From contig JAHAZJ010000050.1 in assembly GCA_018385315.1 (NCBI GenBank), positions 1 to 59,111 on the forward strand: a DNA stretch of 59,111 nt, read 5' to 3'. Made by a program: the position numbers and the translations under genes. The notes below the pieces were generated by a model. It had not been told where the DNA came from. It did no database searches and saw only the letters and a program-made list of their open reading frames with translations. Source of the stretch: Treponema sp. GTDB taxonomy: Bacteria > Spirochaetota > Spirochaetia > Treponematales > Treponemataceae. Shown one piece after another: positions 1 through 10,800 of the stretch. Position 1 is the stretch's first letter; every line of letters begins with the position of its first letter.

Positions 1-15
1 TTTTTTCTCTTAAAA

Positions 16-39
16 TTTGTTCAGTGTACACTGAACAAA
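16..39. repeat. Perfect 24-bp palindrome, operator-like
   Basis: The half site TTTGTTCAGTGT is followed directly by its exact reverse complement, with no loop. Neither strand shows a T-run after it, so it is not a classical terminator. A dyad this long suggests a dimeric regulator site, or a repeat, upstream of the lipoprotein gene at 130. The function is inferred only. Confidence 0.45.
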
Positions 40-58
40 GGGATTGAAAAGTCCCTTT

Positions 59-91
59 GTTGCGAAACTTCGCTTACGCTCGTTTCGCAAC
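59..91. repeat. GC-rich hairpin repeat upstream of lipoprotein gene
   Basis: Ten-base arms (GTTGCGAAAC at 59-68 and GTTTCGCAAC at 82-91) are exact inverted repeats around a 13-base loop containing TTCGCTTACGCTC. The GCGAAGC/GCTTCGC flavour recurs in the hairpin at 26475-26543. It would lie in the 5' leader of the gene at 130. Confidence 0.5.
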
Positions 92-129
92 ACAAATAAG
101 TCGGCGGACATAAAACGCGGAGGATTATT

Positions 130-750
130 ATGAAAAAACTTCTTAAAATTTCTGCACTTATTGCAGCAATGGCTTTATCTTGTGCATTCTTTGGATGCTC
201 AAATGGAAATTCATCTGTTGACAACAATTCAAACTCTGGTGGCTCAACAACAATTTCATTCGATGACTGTACAGAAACTGCAAATGAAGTAAATCTTTCT
301 GACGGAAACTGGACTTTAAAAATAACAGTTATTAGTGACGGATATTCTTCAGAAGGACACATCAAAGCAACTGCAAGTAATGGAAGTTATACATATACAT
401 CTGGTTCAGAAACAAGGACTGCTGATCTTTCAAAAGAGATGACACCAGAAGAGCTTACTGAGTTTAATGCCCTTTCTACTGATAAGAAAAAACAAGCAAT
501 TATAAAAAGGATGGAATGCCCCGAAGATGCAACAATTACTTTTAATGGAAATATCGTGACTATAAAAGCATCATATTCTACTAAAGAAGCTCTTCAACAG
601 CTTCAGTCTGAATTTGATTTGTCAACACTTCTATCAGAACTTCCACCCGAGGCTATAATCAAAACAAATTCAGATAAAACAAAGTATACAATAACATTAT
701 CTATTGATGAAGGTAAAGGTACAGCGGTATTTTATATTAGTAAAGACTAA
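130..750 (+). CDS. Small lipoprotein of unknown function
   Basis: This is a 206-residue protein. Its signal peptide has lysines at positions 2, 3 and 6, a hydrophobic core, and a loose spirochaete lipobox ending FFGC with the acylated cysteine at 23. A Ser/Asn/Gly-rich linker follows (about residues 24-42), then a polar beta-strand-rich domain with no motif I recognise. The start is supported by GGAGG at 119-123, six bases before ATG. The gene is monocistronic, since a strong hairpin with a T-run follows at 771-808. It probably sits on the outer leaf of the inner membrane or on the outer membrane. Function is unknown; the lipoprotein assignment is good. Confidence 0.8.
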   Translation: MKKLLKISALIAAMALSCAFFGCSNGNSSVDNNSNSGGSTTISFDDCTETANEVNLSDGNWTLKITVISDGYSSEGHIKATASNGSYTYTSGSETRTADLSKEMTPEELTEFNALSTDKKKQAIIKRMECPEDATITFNGNIVTIKASYSTKEALQQLQSEFDLSTLLSELPPEAIIKTNSDKTKYTITLSIDEGKGTAVFYISKD

Positions 751-770
751 AAGCCTTTGTTGATATGTAA

Positions 771-808
771 AAATCCAGTCAAGTCAAGCTTGACTGGATT
801 TTTTTTTG
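771..808 (+). terminator. Bidirectional intrinsic terminator
   Basis: The arms at 772-783 and 789-800 are a perfect 12-bp stem (AATCCAGTCAAG) with loop TCAAG. A run of T's to 807 follows on the plus strand, and TTTTT follows on the minus strand. It ends the lipoprotein gene and can also stop transcription leaving mnmE. Confidence 0.85.
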
Positions 809-923
809 ATATTCTGAGCGACCATCTCCGTAGCTAGTATTACATCCCCGCTTTTCTGGGGTGCCGGGTTTACAAATGAAAGAAAATCAAAATATCCGGG
901 GAGCAGTATGTTTGTTATTTTTT
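809..923. other. GC-richer intergenic stretch, unexplained
   Basis: This lies between the terminator and the end of mnmE. It contains CCCCGC/GGGG inverted elements near 846-863 and CCGG motifs, and is richer in G+C than its surroundings. From 818 the plus strand stays open for about 43 codons, beginning after a TGA and with no early start codon. It may be a decayed repeat or gene fragment. I see no functional RNA that I can name. Confidence 0.3.
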
Positions 924-2390
924 TTATTTTCCAACGCAAAAGTTAGCAAATATGCTGCCTAAAACATCCTCTGGGGTAACATCGCCGGTTACTTCTCCTA
1001 AGAAATCTAAGGCATCTTCTAAGTCTTGAACTACGGCATCTAATGTGTAGTTGTCATCAGCAGAAATAAGAGCGTGTTTTACACATTCCAGCGCCTGGGC
1101 AACTGCATTTTTTTGCCGCTCTGAACCGATTCCGGCCTGCTCTCTTTCTGTGGTAAGTCCTGCTGTTAAAAGTTTTGTTACTTCATCAAACAAATCTTTC
1201 ATGCCCTTTCCATTTTTAGAAGAGATGTACACGGAAGTTACATTTAAGCCCGCGTTGCGCATGGCGTCTGAATGCGCAGATGGGGGTGTGTGAGCAACGG
1301 AGTGCGAACCAGGGGGAAGGCTTTCCCCCTCATTAATATCTGCTTTTGTAAATACAACAATAAGTGGTTCACTGGCATTTTTTATAAAGGAAATATCTTC
1401 TTCGTTCATGCCGGCGGTTGAATCTATAAGATAAAGCACTACATCGGCATCGGTAGCAAGGTTACGGGTTAGCTGAACTCCACGAGCTTCTATTACATCG
1501 TCGGTTTCGCGAAGGCCTGCTGTATCAAAAAGACGAACCGGGATTCCATTTATACTTACCCAAGATTCAAGCCAGTCCCGGGTAGTTCCTTCTATATCGC
1601 TGACAATTGCCCGTTCTTCTTTTAAAATTGCATTAAAAAGTGATGATTTTCCTGCATTTGTACGTCCCGCAAGTACAACCCGGGCTCCATCCTGATATAA
1701 TTTTTCGCTTTTCCAGGAATCTGCCAGAGACTGCAGCCTTGTGATTGCATTTTCTATGTCGCTGCGATTAAAAGTGTCTGCAATTGTTTCTTCATCTTCT
1801 GGGTATTCTATTTCCACTTCAATTGCAGCCAGTGTATCTATGATTAATTTTTTGATTTGGTCTATTTCTGTAAAAAGTGAGCCTGAAAGTCGGCCTACTG
1901 CATGGGAACGGGAAACATCTGTATGACTGTCTATGATTTCTTTTACGGCTTCGGCTTTTGTTAAATCAGTTTTTCCATTTATATAAGCACGGAATGTGTA
2001 TTCACCTCTGTTTGCCTGGCGAAATCCTGATTTAAGCATAAGATTCTGAACTGCTGTTACAACACTTGGACCACCATGGCAAAATATTTCTACCATATCT
2101 TCCCCTGTAAAACTCTTTGGGGCACGATAAACGGCACACATTACTTCATCAATTTTGCGCCAAGATTCCTCATTCCTACTTCCTAATTCCTCATTCTCTT
2201 TTTCAACTATCCAGCCATAAACGACTGTATTACCCATTGCTTCTAAAAGGGCCTTTGGACGAGAAAAACATTTGCTAACTAACTGGATTGAATTTTTACC
2301 AGAAACCCGAATAATTCCCAATGCAGCAGGAGCTAATGCTGTTGCAATGGAAGTTATTGGTTCTTCTGGTGTGTATTGATTTAGAGTCAT
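924..2390 (-). CDS. mnmE: tRNA modification GTPase MnmE
   Basis: MnmE with MnmG installs carboxymethylaminomethyl groups on U34 of certain tRNAs, in the cytoplasm. The 488-residue protein has the N-terminal tetrahydrofolate-binding domain, a helical domain, and an inserted Ras-like G domain. G1 is GRTNAGKS at 242-249, with threonine where the family usually has proline. DTAG is at 289-292, TKAD at 348-351, and the C-terminal catalytic tail is FCVGK at 484-488. Two segments look foreign. Residues about 64-78 are encoded by seven-base repeats. Residues about 354-380 (Pro/His/Ser-rich, between G4 and G5) are encoded by a GC-rich hairpin repeat. Both are in frame and fall in expected surface loops, so the enzyme is probably active. 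The upstream neighbour ends 9 bases away, so co-transcription is likely. Confidence 0.95.
   Translation of the reverse strand: MTLNQYTPEEPITSIATALAPAALGIIRVSGKNSIQLVSKCFSRPKALLEAMGNTVVYGWIVEKENEELGSRNEESWRKIDEVMCAVYRAPKSFTGEDMVEIFCHGGPSVVTAVQNLMLKSGFRQANRGEYTFRAYINGKTDLTKAEAVKEIIDSHTDVSRSHAVGRLSGSLFTEIDQIKKLIIDTLAAIEVEIEYPEDEETIADTFNRSDIENAITRLQSLADSWKSEKLYQDGARVVLAGRTNAGKSSLFNAILKEERAIVSDIEGTTRDWLESWVSINGIPVRLFDTAGLRETDDVIEARGVQLTRNLATDADVVLYLIDSTAGMNEEDISFIKNASEPLIVVFTKADINEGESLPPGSHSVAHTPPSAHSDAMRNAGLNVTSVYISSKNGKGMKDLFDEVTKLLTAGLTTEREQAGIGSERQKNAVAQALECVKHALISADDNYTLDAVVQDLEDALDFLGEVTGDVTPEDVLGSIFANFCVGK
1262..1335 (-). repeat. GC-rich hairpin repeat inserted in mnmE
   Basis: The segment contains GAGCAACGGAGTGCGAACC and then an 8-bp hairpin (AGGGGGAA at 1311-1318, TTCCCCCT at 1323-1330). 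It resembles intergenic repeats rather than MnmE sequence, and it encodes the Pro/His/Ser-rich loop between the TKAD and SSKNG motifs. Exact borders are uncertain. Confidence 0.6.
2166..2196 (-). repeat. Seven-base tandem repeat inside mnmE
   Basis: On the minus strand this reads as consecutive heptads GAATGAG, GAATTAG, GAAGTAG, GAATGAG, plus GAA. They encode an acidic stretch around NEELGSRNEE in the N-terminal domain. The unit length is not a multiple of three, so the in-frame outcome depends on copy number and flanking bases. Confidence 0.75.
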
Positions 2391-2399
2391 GCTCTAAAT

Positions 2400-4751
2400 T
2401 TATTGATTTGTGTATACATTGGCAAGGGGTGTAAGCAAAAATGGTGTATAAAGTGTACCATCATCTTTTTTAAATTCCTGTTGTCTTACGGAATCCAAAA
2501 TTGCTACATCAGTTGACTGTATTCCTGATGTTGGTGAACGTTTCTTTGTTCCAAATGCAGGGCGCTGATATTTTGCCTCTGGTGCGGTTCCTGTAAAGGC
2601 TGCATCCTCTGTAACATCTTTTGGAGTTGTTGAATAATCTCCTGAGTTATTCCAGCACATGTATCCACGGTTTACGGAATCTCTAACTCCAAAGAATTGT
2701 TTTTCTATGTATGACGAATTGTAGTATGTTCTGTCATAACTTACATTCAAATAAAAGCTTTGTACCCAAGGACGAATAATTGCTCTATTTCTACACAAAA
2801 CGGTATTTCTGAATGTTCCGTAATAGTAAATTCTGTATGTTCGATCTGCAACAGGATCATAATTTAAGAAGCTCTGTTCAAAATGGCTTGGATAGAACAT
2901 TGGACCAATTACATCTACATACTCTGCAAGCATTTCTGCATCTTGTCCTGTTCTTGTTCCACTTCTGTACCATCCGTTAGCACCATAAATATCGATTCCA
3001 ATTGGGGCATCAATATTTTCTCTTGCGTATGAAAGGAATGAAATTAATGCTGATTCTTTATCCATGCCTTCATCACGCCAGCGGTATTTTGCATTTGCAA
3101 GGTTTGTTCCATCTGTTGGGAAGCGGATATAATCAAATTGAATTTCGTCAAAACCACGTTCTATTAATTCCTTTGCAATTGCAACGTTATATTCCCAAAC
3201 TTCCTGACAATATGGGTCTACCCAATATTCATCATAATAGTTTGTTACATATTTTTCTGTTCCATCATCTGCAGTAATCTTTTCTTTTCCTCGAATTCCA
3301 CGCCAAATTTTTCCTGTTTTGGAATCTACAACTGCATATTTTCCATTTTCATATTGTGAAAGTGATTTATCTTTAAAAGTTACTACACGGGCAATTAAAT
3401 ATGTATTATCTTCTTTGAACTCTTTTACAAAATGATCCAAATCGATTTTATACTGAGTTACTGAACCTTTTTCTTTTACCAATGGATCTATTGTGTCGTA
3501 GCGAAGTAAACCCGCATCGTCTTTCATATCAATTACGATACTGTTCATGTTACGATCTTTAAGCAGTTTTTTATACTTATCTATTCCCGACTGAAGTCTA
3601 CACTGATAAGCTGAGGCATAAATACTTTTTTGTCCATTTGCAACATCTGCATAAGGTGTATTAATTGTTCCAGGATAAAGTTCCCAAAGTTCACTTACAC
3701 AAACACCTTTAGAAAATCCACTTTTTGATTTTGGAATCCAGGCGGTATTTACCATTCCAGGAACTGCATTAAAACCCTTTTCCCAATCACGTAATTTTGC
3801 AGGTGCACCATTAGATGATTTTGTTTTTACATTTAATGATCCAAAACCTTCCAGCTGTGTATACAAAATTGTATCATCAACAAATGTCATGGCATCTATT
3901 GCATTAACAGGTTCTTCCCCTTTGTAAAGAAGCTCTCCTCGTTTTGAAGTCCAATTGAATTTATAAATGCGAGGAATATATCCTTGAGAAATATATATTT
4001 CTGTTACTTTTGTTCCATCTTCTGCTGTTCGTACAACTGGTAAAATATCTGAAATTTCATCTGGATATGAAAGGGATTGCATAATTTCAAAACCTGCAGT
4101 TACATCAATCCAGGCTGGTTTTTGTCTATTTGGAAATATGTATGAAAGTCCAAAAATTGGATGAGACATAAAAACAACAGTTTCATCGTCTATGGTCGCA
4201 ATTGCTACAGCTTTCATACCTGCTGTTGATTTACTCATTGAACTAATATTTGTCCAGTTTTTTCCACCATCTTTAGAAAGATAAACGGCATCTTTTGTTG
4301 CAGTTACCATTTCCAGATTATTTGCCGGATTAACACAAAAATCTTTTAATTCCTGAATCTGTTTATAAAGGGTGGTCTTTTTTCCATCATATTTTTTTAG
4401 AGTTAAAAAAGATAAACCTTTGTCACGTTCTTCAAAATTTACTAAATCTTCTGAATAGAACAAACCTTTTGAAGTGCGGATATACCATCCTTCTTTTGTT
4501 TTTTCATTTTCTGTAAAAACAACACGTTCTATCTGATCAACACGTCCATTTTCCCAAATAGGGACGGCTTTATTTTTCTGATTAATCTTATACAATCCAT
4601 TGTCTGAACCAACAAGGAAAACATTTGCATCTGTGATTTTTTCAGATGAACTACTTTTTTCCGGCAGCTGATATAAAGGTTTAATTTCTTGAGAAAAAGC
4701 AACAGCCGATAACAACACCATTGAAATAAATAAAAGAAGATATTTTTTCAT
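2400..4751 (-). CDS. Secreted DUF4015 glycosidase-like protein with BNR propeller
   Basis: The 783-residue protein has a cleavable-looking signal peptide (hydrophobic to about residue 20, AFSQ). Residues about 50-340 contain sortilin/BNR-type elements such as YLSKDGGKNW, suggesting a beta-propeller. Residues about 375-700 match the putative glycosyl hydrolase family DUF4015: SIYASAY, VIDMKDDAGLLRYDT, EIQFDYIRFPTDG, VDVIGPMFYPSHF. Acidic residues at barrel strand ends (the D/E of FDEIQFDYIRFP, and IDIYG) are candidate catalytic residues. No substrate is established for this family that I can state with confidence. It sits 9 bases upstream of mnmE and 72 bases downstream of the giant Ig gene, so all three may be co-transcribed. 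It is likely periplasmic or surface-exposed. Confidence 0.8.
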   Translation of the reverse strand: MKKYLLLFISMVLLSAVAFSQEIKPLYQLPEKSSSSEKITDANVFLVGSDNGLYKINQKNKAVPIWENGRVDQIERVVFTENEKTKEGWYIRTSKGLFYSEDLVNFEERDKGLSFLTLKKYDGKKTTLYKQIQELKDFCVNPANNLEMVTATKDAVYLSKDGGKNWTNISSMSKSTAGMKAVAIATIDDETVVFMSHPIFGLSYIFPNRQKPAWIDVTAGFEIMQSLSYPDEISDILPVVRTAEDGTKVTEIYISQGYIPRIYKFNWTSKRGELLYKGEEPVNAIDAMTFVDDTILYTQLEGFGSLNVKTKSSNGAPAKLRDWEKGFNAVPGMVNTAWIPKSKSGFSKGVCVSELWELYPGTINTPYADVANGQKSIYASAYQCRLQSGIDKYKKLLKDRNMNSIVIDMKDDAGLLRYDTIDPLVKEKGSVTQYKIDLDHFVKEFKEDNTYLIARVVTFKDKSLSQYENGKYAVVDSKTGKIWRGIRGKEKITADDGTEKYVTNYYDEYWVDPYCQEVWEYNVAIAKELIERGFDEIQFDYIRFPTDGTNLANAKYRWRDEGMDKESALISFLSYARENIDAPIGIDIYGANGWYRSGTRTGQDAEMLAEYVDVIGPMFYPSHFEQSFLNYDPVADRTYRIYYYGTFRNTVLCRNRAIIRPWVQSFYLNVSYDRTYYNSSYIEKQFFGVRDSVNRGYMCWNNSGDYSTTPKDVTEDAAFTGTAPEAKYQRPAFGTKKRSPTSGIQSTDVAILDSVRQQEFKKDDGTLYTPFLLTPLANVYTNQ

Positions 4752-4823
4752 GATATTATTATCGGCTGTTAAAACTAATAATTTAGTTATTTAATTTGTT
4801 TTAATATATTTCTTTACAATATC

Positions 4824-7800
4824 CTAGAAGATATTTGTTCGTAAACCAAATCCTAACTGGAATACCATACTATTGATATTTTCACCCGAAACGTCTGATG
4901 GAATAAACCATAATGCTGGTTCCAGATAGAATGAGAAGGCACTGAACGAAGTTGCTTTCTGTCTTACAATTTTAGGGAATTCAACCTGTCCTACAATTGC
5001 AGAAAGCCACTGTGGTTTTCCAGAACCAGTCTGATTAAAGCGAGAGAATTCAGCACCAACGGCGAAGTTTGCATATAACCAGTCATAATCATGTCCCCAG
5101 AAATAACTGAATGGAATTGCAGAAATGTTAGCCAAAAGTTTCATACCCATAATGTTATTTCCACCATAACGCATTGATGTAGAAGGCTGACCAAAGAAAC
5201 CGTATACTGTATCACGCTGAGACTGGGTAAACTGTCCCCAACATGCCTGTAATTTTACGTTGTCATCAAAGAAGGTTAATCCTAATCCAACTTCAAATAA
5301 TGTTGAACCCCAAATACGGACATCTGCATACAAACCTTGGATGAATGCAGGAACTTCATAAGCAGATTTATCACCTTTTCTGAATGTAACCACAACATCC
5401 TTTAGCTGTACATCATCACTAGAAAGTCCTGATACATCAAGTACCTGATTATATCTTCCGCCTTTTCCAGGGGCAATCAAACGGATTTTTGGTGCAGAGT
5501 TATCTATCTGTACAATTGTTCTTTCAATTGCTTTTGTTCCATCTTTCATTGTGGCACGAATAAGCATGAAGTGATATCCTTCTGTCAAATCCTGGTTTTC
5601 TACACGATACTGCCATTTTGAATTATTAGAAAGCAATTCAAAGGTCTTTCCGTTATTAAAACTGATTTCAATTTTATCAATTGTTCGTCTTGCCTGAAGT
5701 AATTCTTTTTCTTCTTTTGGTGTTTCTTTAGATTTTAATTTTGCCTCTTCTTCTTCAGTAGGAATATATCCTGCTTTTCCTTTTAAGTAAGGACGTTCTG
5801 TTGCAAAATCACCATAAGTAAAGTTATCCAAAGTAATCCATGAACCAGTTTTGCTATAAGTAATTGTCTGTTCCCGTGATGTTACTTTTTTGCCATTTGA
5901 CAGAGTTGCTTCCACTTTATATGTATGAACACCATCGGTCATATCAATTCTTTCTCTTGAAACAGCAGCACCATTTTCATCAACTTTATCTGTTTTTTCT
6001 GTTGTTGGTGGTGTAATTTCAAACTTAAAGAATCCAGAACTTGTAGATTCTGTTTCTTTTACCAGTTTGTTATCAACAAAGAGTTTTAATGTTTCAACTT
6101 TAATATCTGCAAGAGTTTCTGTCTGTCCATAAATGTTAAAGTAACCGTTTTTATGCTCACCATTTAATGGATACAAAATATCTACAGAAGCTGTAGCCTT
6201 TGTTTTATCAAGATGAATATTACGGCTGGCATTTGTTTTGTTTCCGGCCTTGTCTTCACCTGTTAATTCAACGTTATAGAAACCGTTTGGTAAACTAGAA
6301 ATGTCTATTGCTTCACCAATAATACGTTCAATCTTAAGATTTCTTACTATTGGCTCAGAACTTCTTTCCATGTTACGAATTGTTACATACATCTTTGTAA
6401 TTTCTACGTTATCGTATGCATTACCAGAGAAGAATAATGTTCCTGTTGAAGTTGAATCGTCCAATGGATATTCAAGAGAAATATTTGGTGCATCGTTATC
6501 AATATTAATTAAACTTGAATACAAGCCCTGAATTCCATAATTATCTGTAACTCTTAAAAACACAACCTGTGTTCCACCAGGAATTGCTCTAGTATCAACT
6601 TTATATGACCAGTGTTCTTTTCCAACTGCATCATTATATGAGTTACCGTTATCCAAGGAAATTTCAACTTTTGCAATTCCGTTTTTATCGCTGGCAACAC
6701 CAGAAATTTCAATTACATCACTAACAGAGGTATCAATTGTTGGCAATTCAATAGAGCCTTTTGGTTCCTCCAGAGAAACACGGAATCTGCGTTTTGCTTC
6801 TTCACCGCGAACGCCATTCTGATCTACAGCATATACTGTCACAACATGTTCATTATCTGTCATTTCAGCTAATGGAACGTAGATTTCGAAGTTTGAACTT
6901 AATTCATAAACAGCTTCTGGATCTGTTGTGCCATAAATTTCATTTTTTGCAACCTGACGATATTCGCCATTATCAATTTTGTAATAAATTTTTGAATCAC
7001 CATCATCATCAAATACAACACCAGAAATAATGAAGTCTCTTGTTACTACTTCTTTTTCTTCTGGAATATGAATTTCTGTTACTGGCAAATCTGATTTATT
7101 ATCAACCTTAAAGTCCCAGCCACTTTTTGTTGTAGCGTTACCTGCGGCATCAACAAAGTTGAATGACATTCGCTGTTCAATTGGCTGGTCTTTTGTACCA
7201 ACGTGTGTCTGAATAAGAGGATTAAGTTCAAGTTCATTTTTTCTGCCACCAGTTGTATATTCAGCTCTTACAAGTTCACCTGCTTCTTCAATATCAAAAA
7301 CAATTAAGTTATCACCATTTACAATGTCACCTGTAAGTGGCTGAACTACTGTAACAGCTGGTGCAACTGTATCTTTGAAACATGCAAAATTAGAATATGA
7401 AACATGATCAGCATTATCTGTTGCACGAATATCAAGAGTAATTAATCCATCTTCAAAATTACTTACATCAATATCACGAGAGAATGTAACACCACGTCCT
7501 GGTGTAATACTAAACTTACGCCATGTAACACCGCTATCAAGGGAATATTCTACAGAGCGTACACCAAGAGCATCCTGAGCTGTACCACTTACACTTAATA
7601 CTTTTCTTACCCACTGTGTTGTTTTTGGACTTTGCACAACAAGATTTGGAGCTTCTGAGTCTGCAAGAATATTAATAGAACGTGATTCAAATACACGTCC
7701 ATAAGGGTCTGTAGCTCTTACACGGACATTGCTATAATTTCCATCTTTTTCGGCACTCAACACAATTACATTTCCAACTGTTTCAACTTTTAAACCGGAA

Positions 7801-10800
7801 ATGCCACCTGCAATTGAAGCAGTAAATGTAGTTGGAATATTTACATAATAATAGAACTTAGAGCCATTTGTAATGATATAATTTCCATCCTGTGAATCGT
7901 AAGTTGTATTATAATCTGCAAAGTTATAAATTTTTTCTGAATCATCTAATTCTTCTGCTTTTGGACGAATTATCGAAACTGTTCCATTAAGAACTACATC
8001 TTTACATCCTGCTGCTTTTACAACAACCTTAAAGTGTGTAAGTCTTGCTGGAAGATTATTTAATGGGAATGTTGCATAATATCTGCCATTTTCAGCTTTA
8101 GACACTTTTGCAGCACCACTCTGTCTTACATCTCCACCAGGAACCGATGCCCCGTAAATTTCATATGAAACACCGTTTACTGTAGACATTGTATCAATTG
8201 CTACAGTTACATAGTGTTCAGGATTTTTTGAAAGTCCTCTATTAAGAACTACATTCATTCCACTCTTATAGGATTCTTCATCAACTTTAGCAATTGCGGC
8301 AGATAATTCGTAAGCTTTATTAACTGCTGGTGATTTGTAAACTGCAGAAACGCCATTTGCTTCAACGGTCATCTGTAAAATATTGGAACCATAGTTCATA
8401 TCTGCCCGTGGGAATGATTCAAATGCCTTTTCTAATTCCCCCTGATATACAGCAACCCCGTAAACATCAAAGCTGTCAAACCAGGTAACAATTGGCTTTG
8501 CAGGACCTTTTGCTTCTGGAAGATTATTGATTAATACTGCAGTCGCTTTTTTATTACCTGCACCGCTAGCTGCAAGAATTTCAACTACATAAGTACCAAA
8601 TCCTAATTCATCCGTATTAACATCAATTGTAAAAGAACCACCAGAAACCTTTACTTCCTGATATTCCTCCATAACATTCTTTACTGATGTAACAGTTGCG
8701 TTTTTAGGATTCAAAGTTGCATAAGCTTTCAGCAATCTATATGAAACTGTACCCAAATCTGTTTCACAAGTTACTCGCCCTGTAATTTTTACAGGACCCG
8801 CAGCACCATCAACAGCTTTACTATTTATTCTTGAGCCATTTGCTCTAACATCAGAGAACACTGGAGTAGCTTTATCATTTACAAAAATCATTGGCTTTGA
8901 AACAAGAGTTTTTCCATTTCTGTCTGTTTTAACCTGAATTTTTACAGGAGAAGAAGTTCCCACTGCACTACCAGGTTGAAGCACAATCTGATTTCCAACC
9001 AATTTTGCTCTTACAAATTTTGTGGCAGGAACAACTTCAACAGATGTTGCATTACCACCAACTACATATCCACTTGCAGGGAATTCCGAATTATTTGTTA
9101 CAACAAGATTTCCCTCTGCATCTTCAACAAAGGAACTGTCATCAAAAACAAGCTTCAATTCATCACTAACAATTTTTCCTGTATCTGTAACGTGGAAGAA
9201 TGCTCTATATTCAGAAACTCTATCGAGAGAGTCTGTAGCCTTAATTTCTACACTCATTACTCCCCTTGGAGAATCTGGATTTAATGGAATTGAAACTTTA
9301 TAACTTGCTGCATTTTTCAATTCAACAGTATTTGCACTCATTCCATCTTTACCCCAAAGTAATTCTGAATGTACCTGCTTAAGACCTAACGGAGCATTTA
9401 CGGTTACCTCAAATACAGAGCCTGTTTCTGGATGCACTTCCATTCCATTTTCATATTTTCTTCCACCAATTTTTGCATCGGTAAAAGTTGGTGCAACGCC
9501 TTTAGATTCAAACTGAACTGTAACAGGATTTCCTTGCACTCCATTAACATCATATGGAGTTACTGTAATTTTATGAGAGCCAACAGACAAATCTGATGCT
9601 TTACAGAAACTATAATAATAAGCCCCATTTGTTTCCTGTTCTACTGCAGGCTGTCCATCTAACTGAACTTTAACCTTACTTACACTGTCATCATCCTTTA
9701 TAAAACCACGAACATAAACAAGCTTATCATCACCGGAGAAAACTGTTCCTGGGGCAGGATTCATGATTGTAGCAACAGGTTTATCTGCTTCAGGACTAAG
9801 AGAAATAGTTTCTGTATGCTCAACAACGTTGCCAGCCTTATCAACTGCACGAATTGTAAGTTTTTCAGATTTAGCTGAAGAACCAACTGTATCAAGATTA
9901 ATAGACCAATATGGGTTACCAGGAACTAAATCAAATTTTCCACTTTTGTTTCCAAATGTCCATGATAAATCTGTAATTCCCATGTCATCTTTTGCATAAC
10001 CTGCAACCGTAAACTTTCCATTTACTGCCTGTCCTTTTGCTGGATAGACAATTTTTACTTCTGGCTTTGTATTATCTATAAAGTAGAGGAATGAATAGTA
10101 ACCTACAGAGCCTGAAACATCTATTGCTTTAAATAAAACTACAGCTGCACCATCTCTGAATTTCCTTGTATCAACAGTAAAATCAAATGAAACAGTAGAA
10201 TTTTTTAATGCCTGTTTATTATTTTTATCTTTTGTATTTCCAATTGAAACAGGAGCATAGAATTGTCCATTATCTGTAGAATAATAAAGTTCTTTAATAC
10301 CATTACCATCAGTAACAAGACCTTTAAAGTGAACATTACCTGAAACAAGCTGTCCCATTACAATATTATTTACATTTGTAACAGGCTGCTTACGGTCCAA
10401 CTGCCACTGCATCACTACTGGGTTTTCTGGATTACTTTCAAGACCATTAATATCATACCCAATTACTTTAATTGTATGAGGACCTTCTTCCAAATCGTTT
10501 GTATCAAGATAGTATGACCAGAATTCTTTACCTTTTGCGGTAACTTTCTTTTCAATACTTTCTCCTGCAGAATTAACTTTTCCTTCATCAAGAATAAGTT
10601 CAACCTTAGAAACACCATCATCATCAACACATGTACCAATAATGTTAAGGTTTCCTACAACACGCATATTAAAATATGGGTTTGTAACACCACATACAGG
10701 GCGATCTGATTCTGGATCAACATAAATATTGAAAGGCCCTTCAACTGCTACATTTCCACCAAGGTCAGTTGCAGTAATCATGATGTTATACTTTTGCGCT

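Noticed and set aside
21..365. Minus-strand frame over the first lipoprotein
   Set aside because: The plus-strand gene has a Shine-Dalgarno, signal peptide and terminator; the reverse frame has none.
2166..2196. CRISPR-like repeat
   Set aside because: The units are seven bases with no spacers and lie inside a coding sequence.
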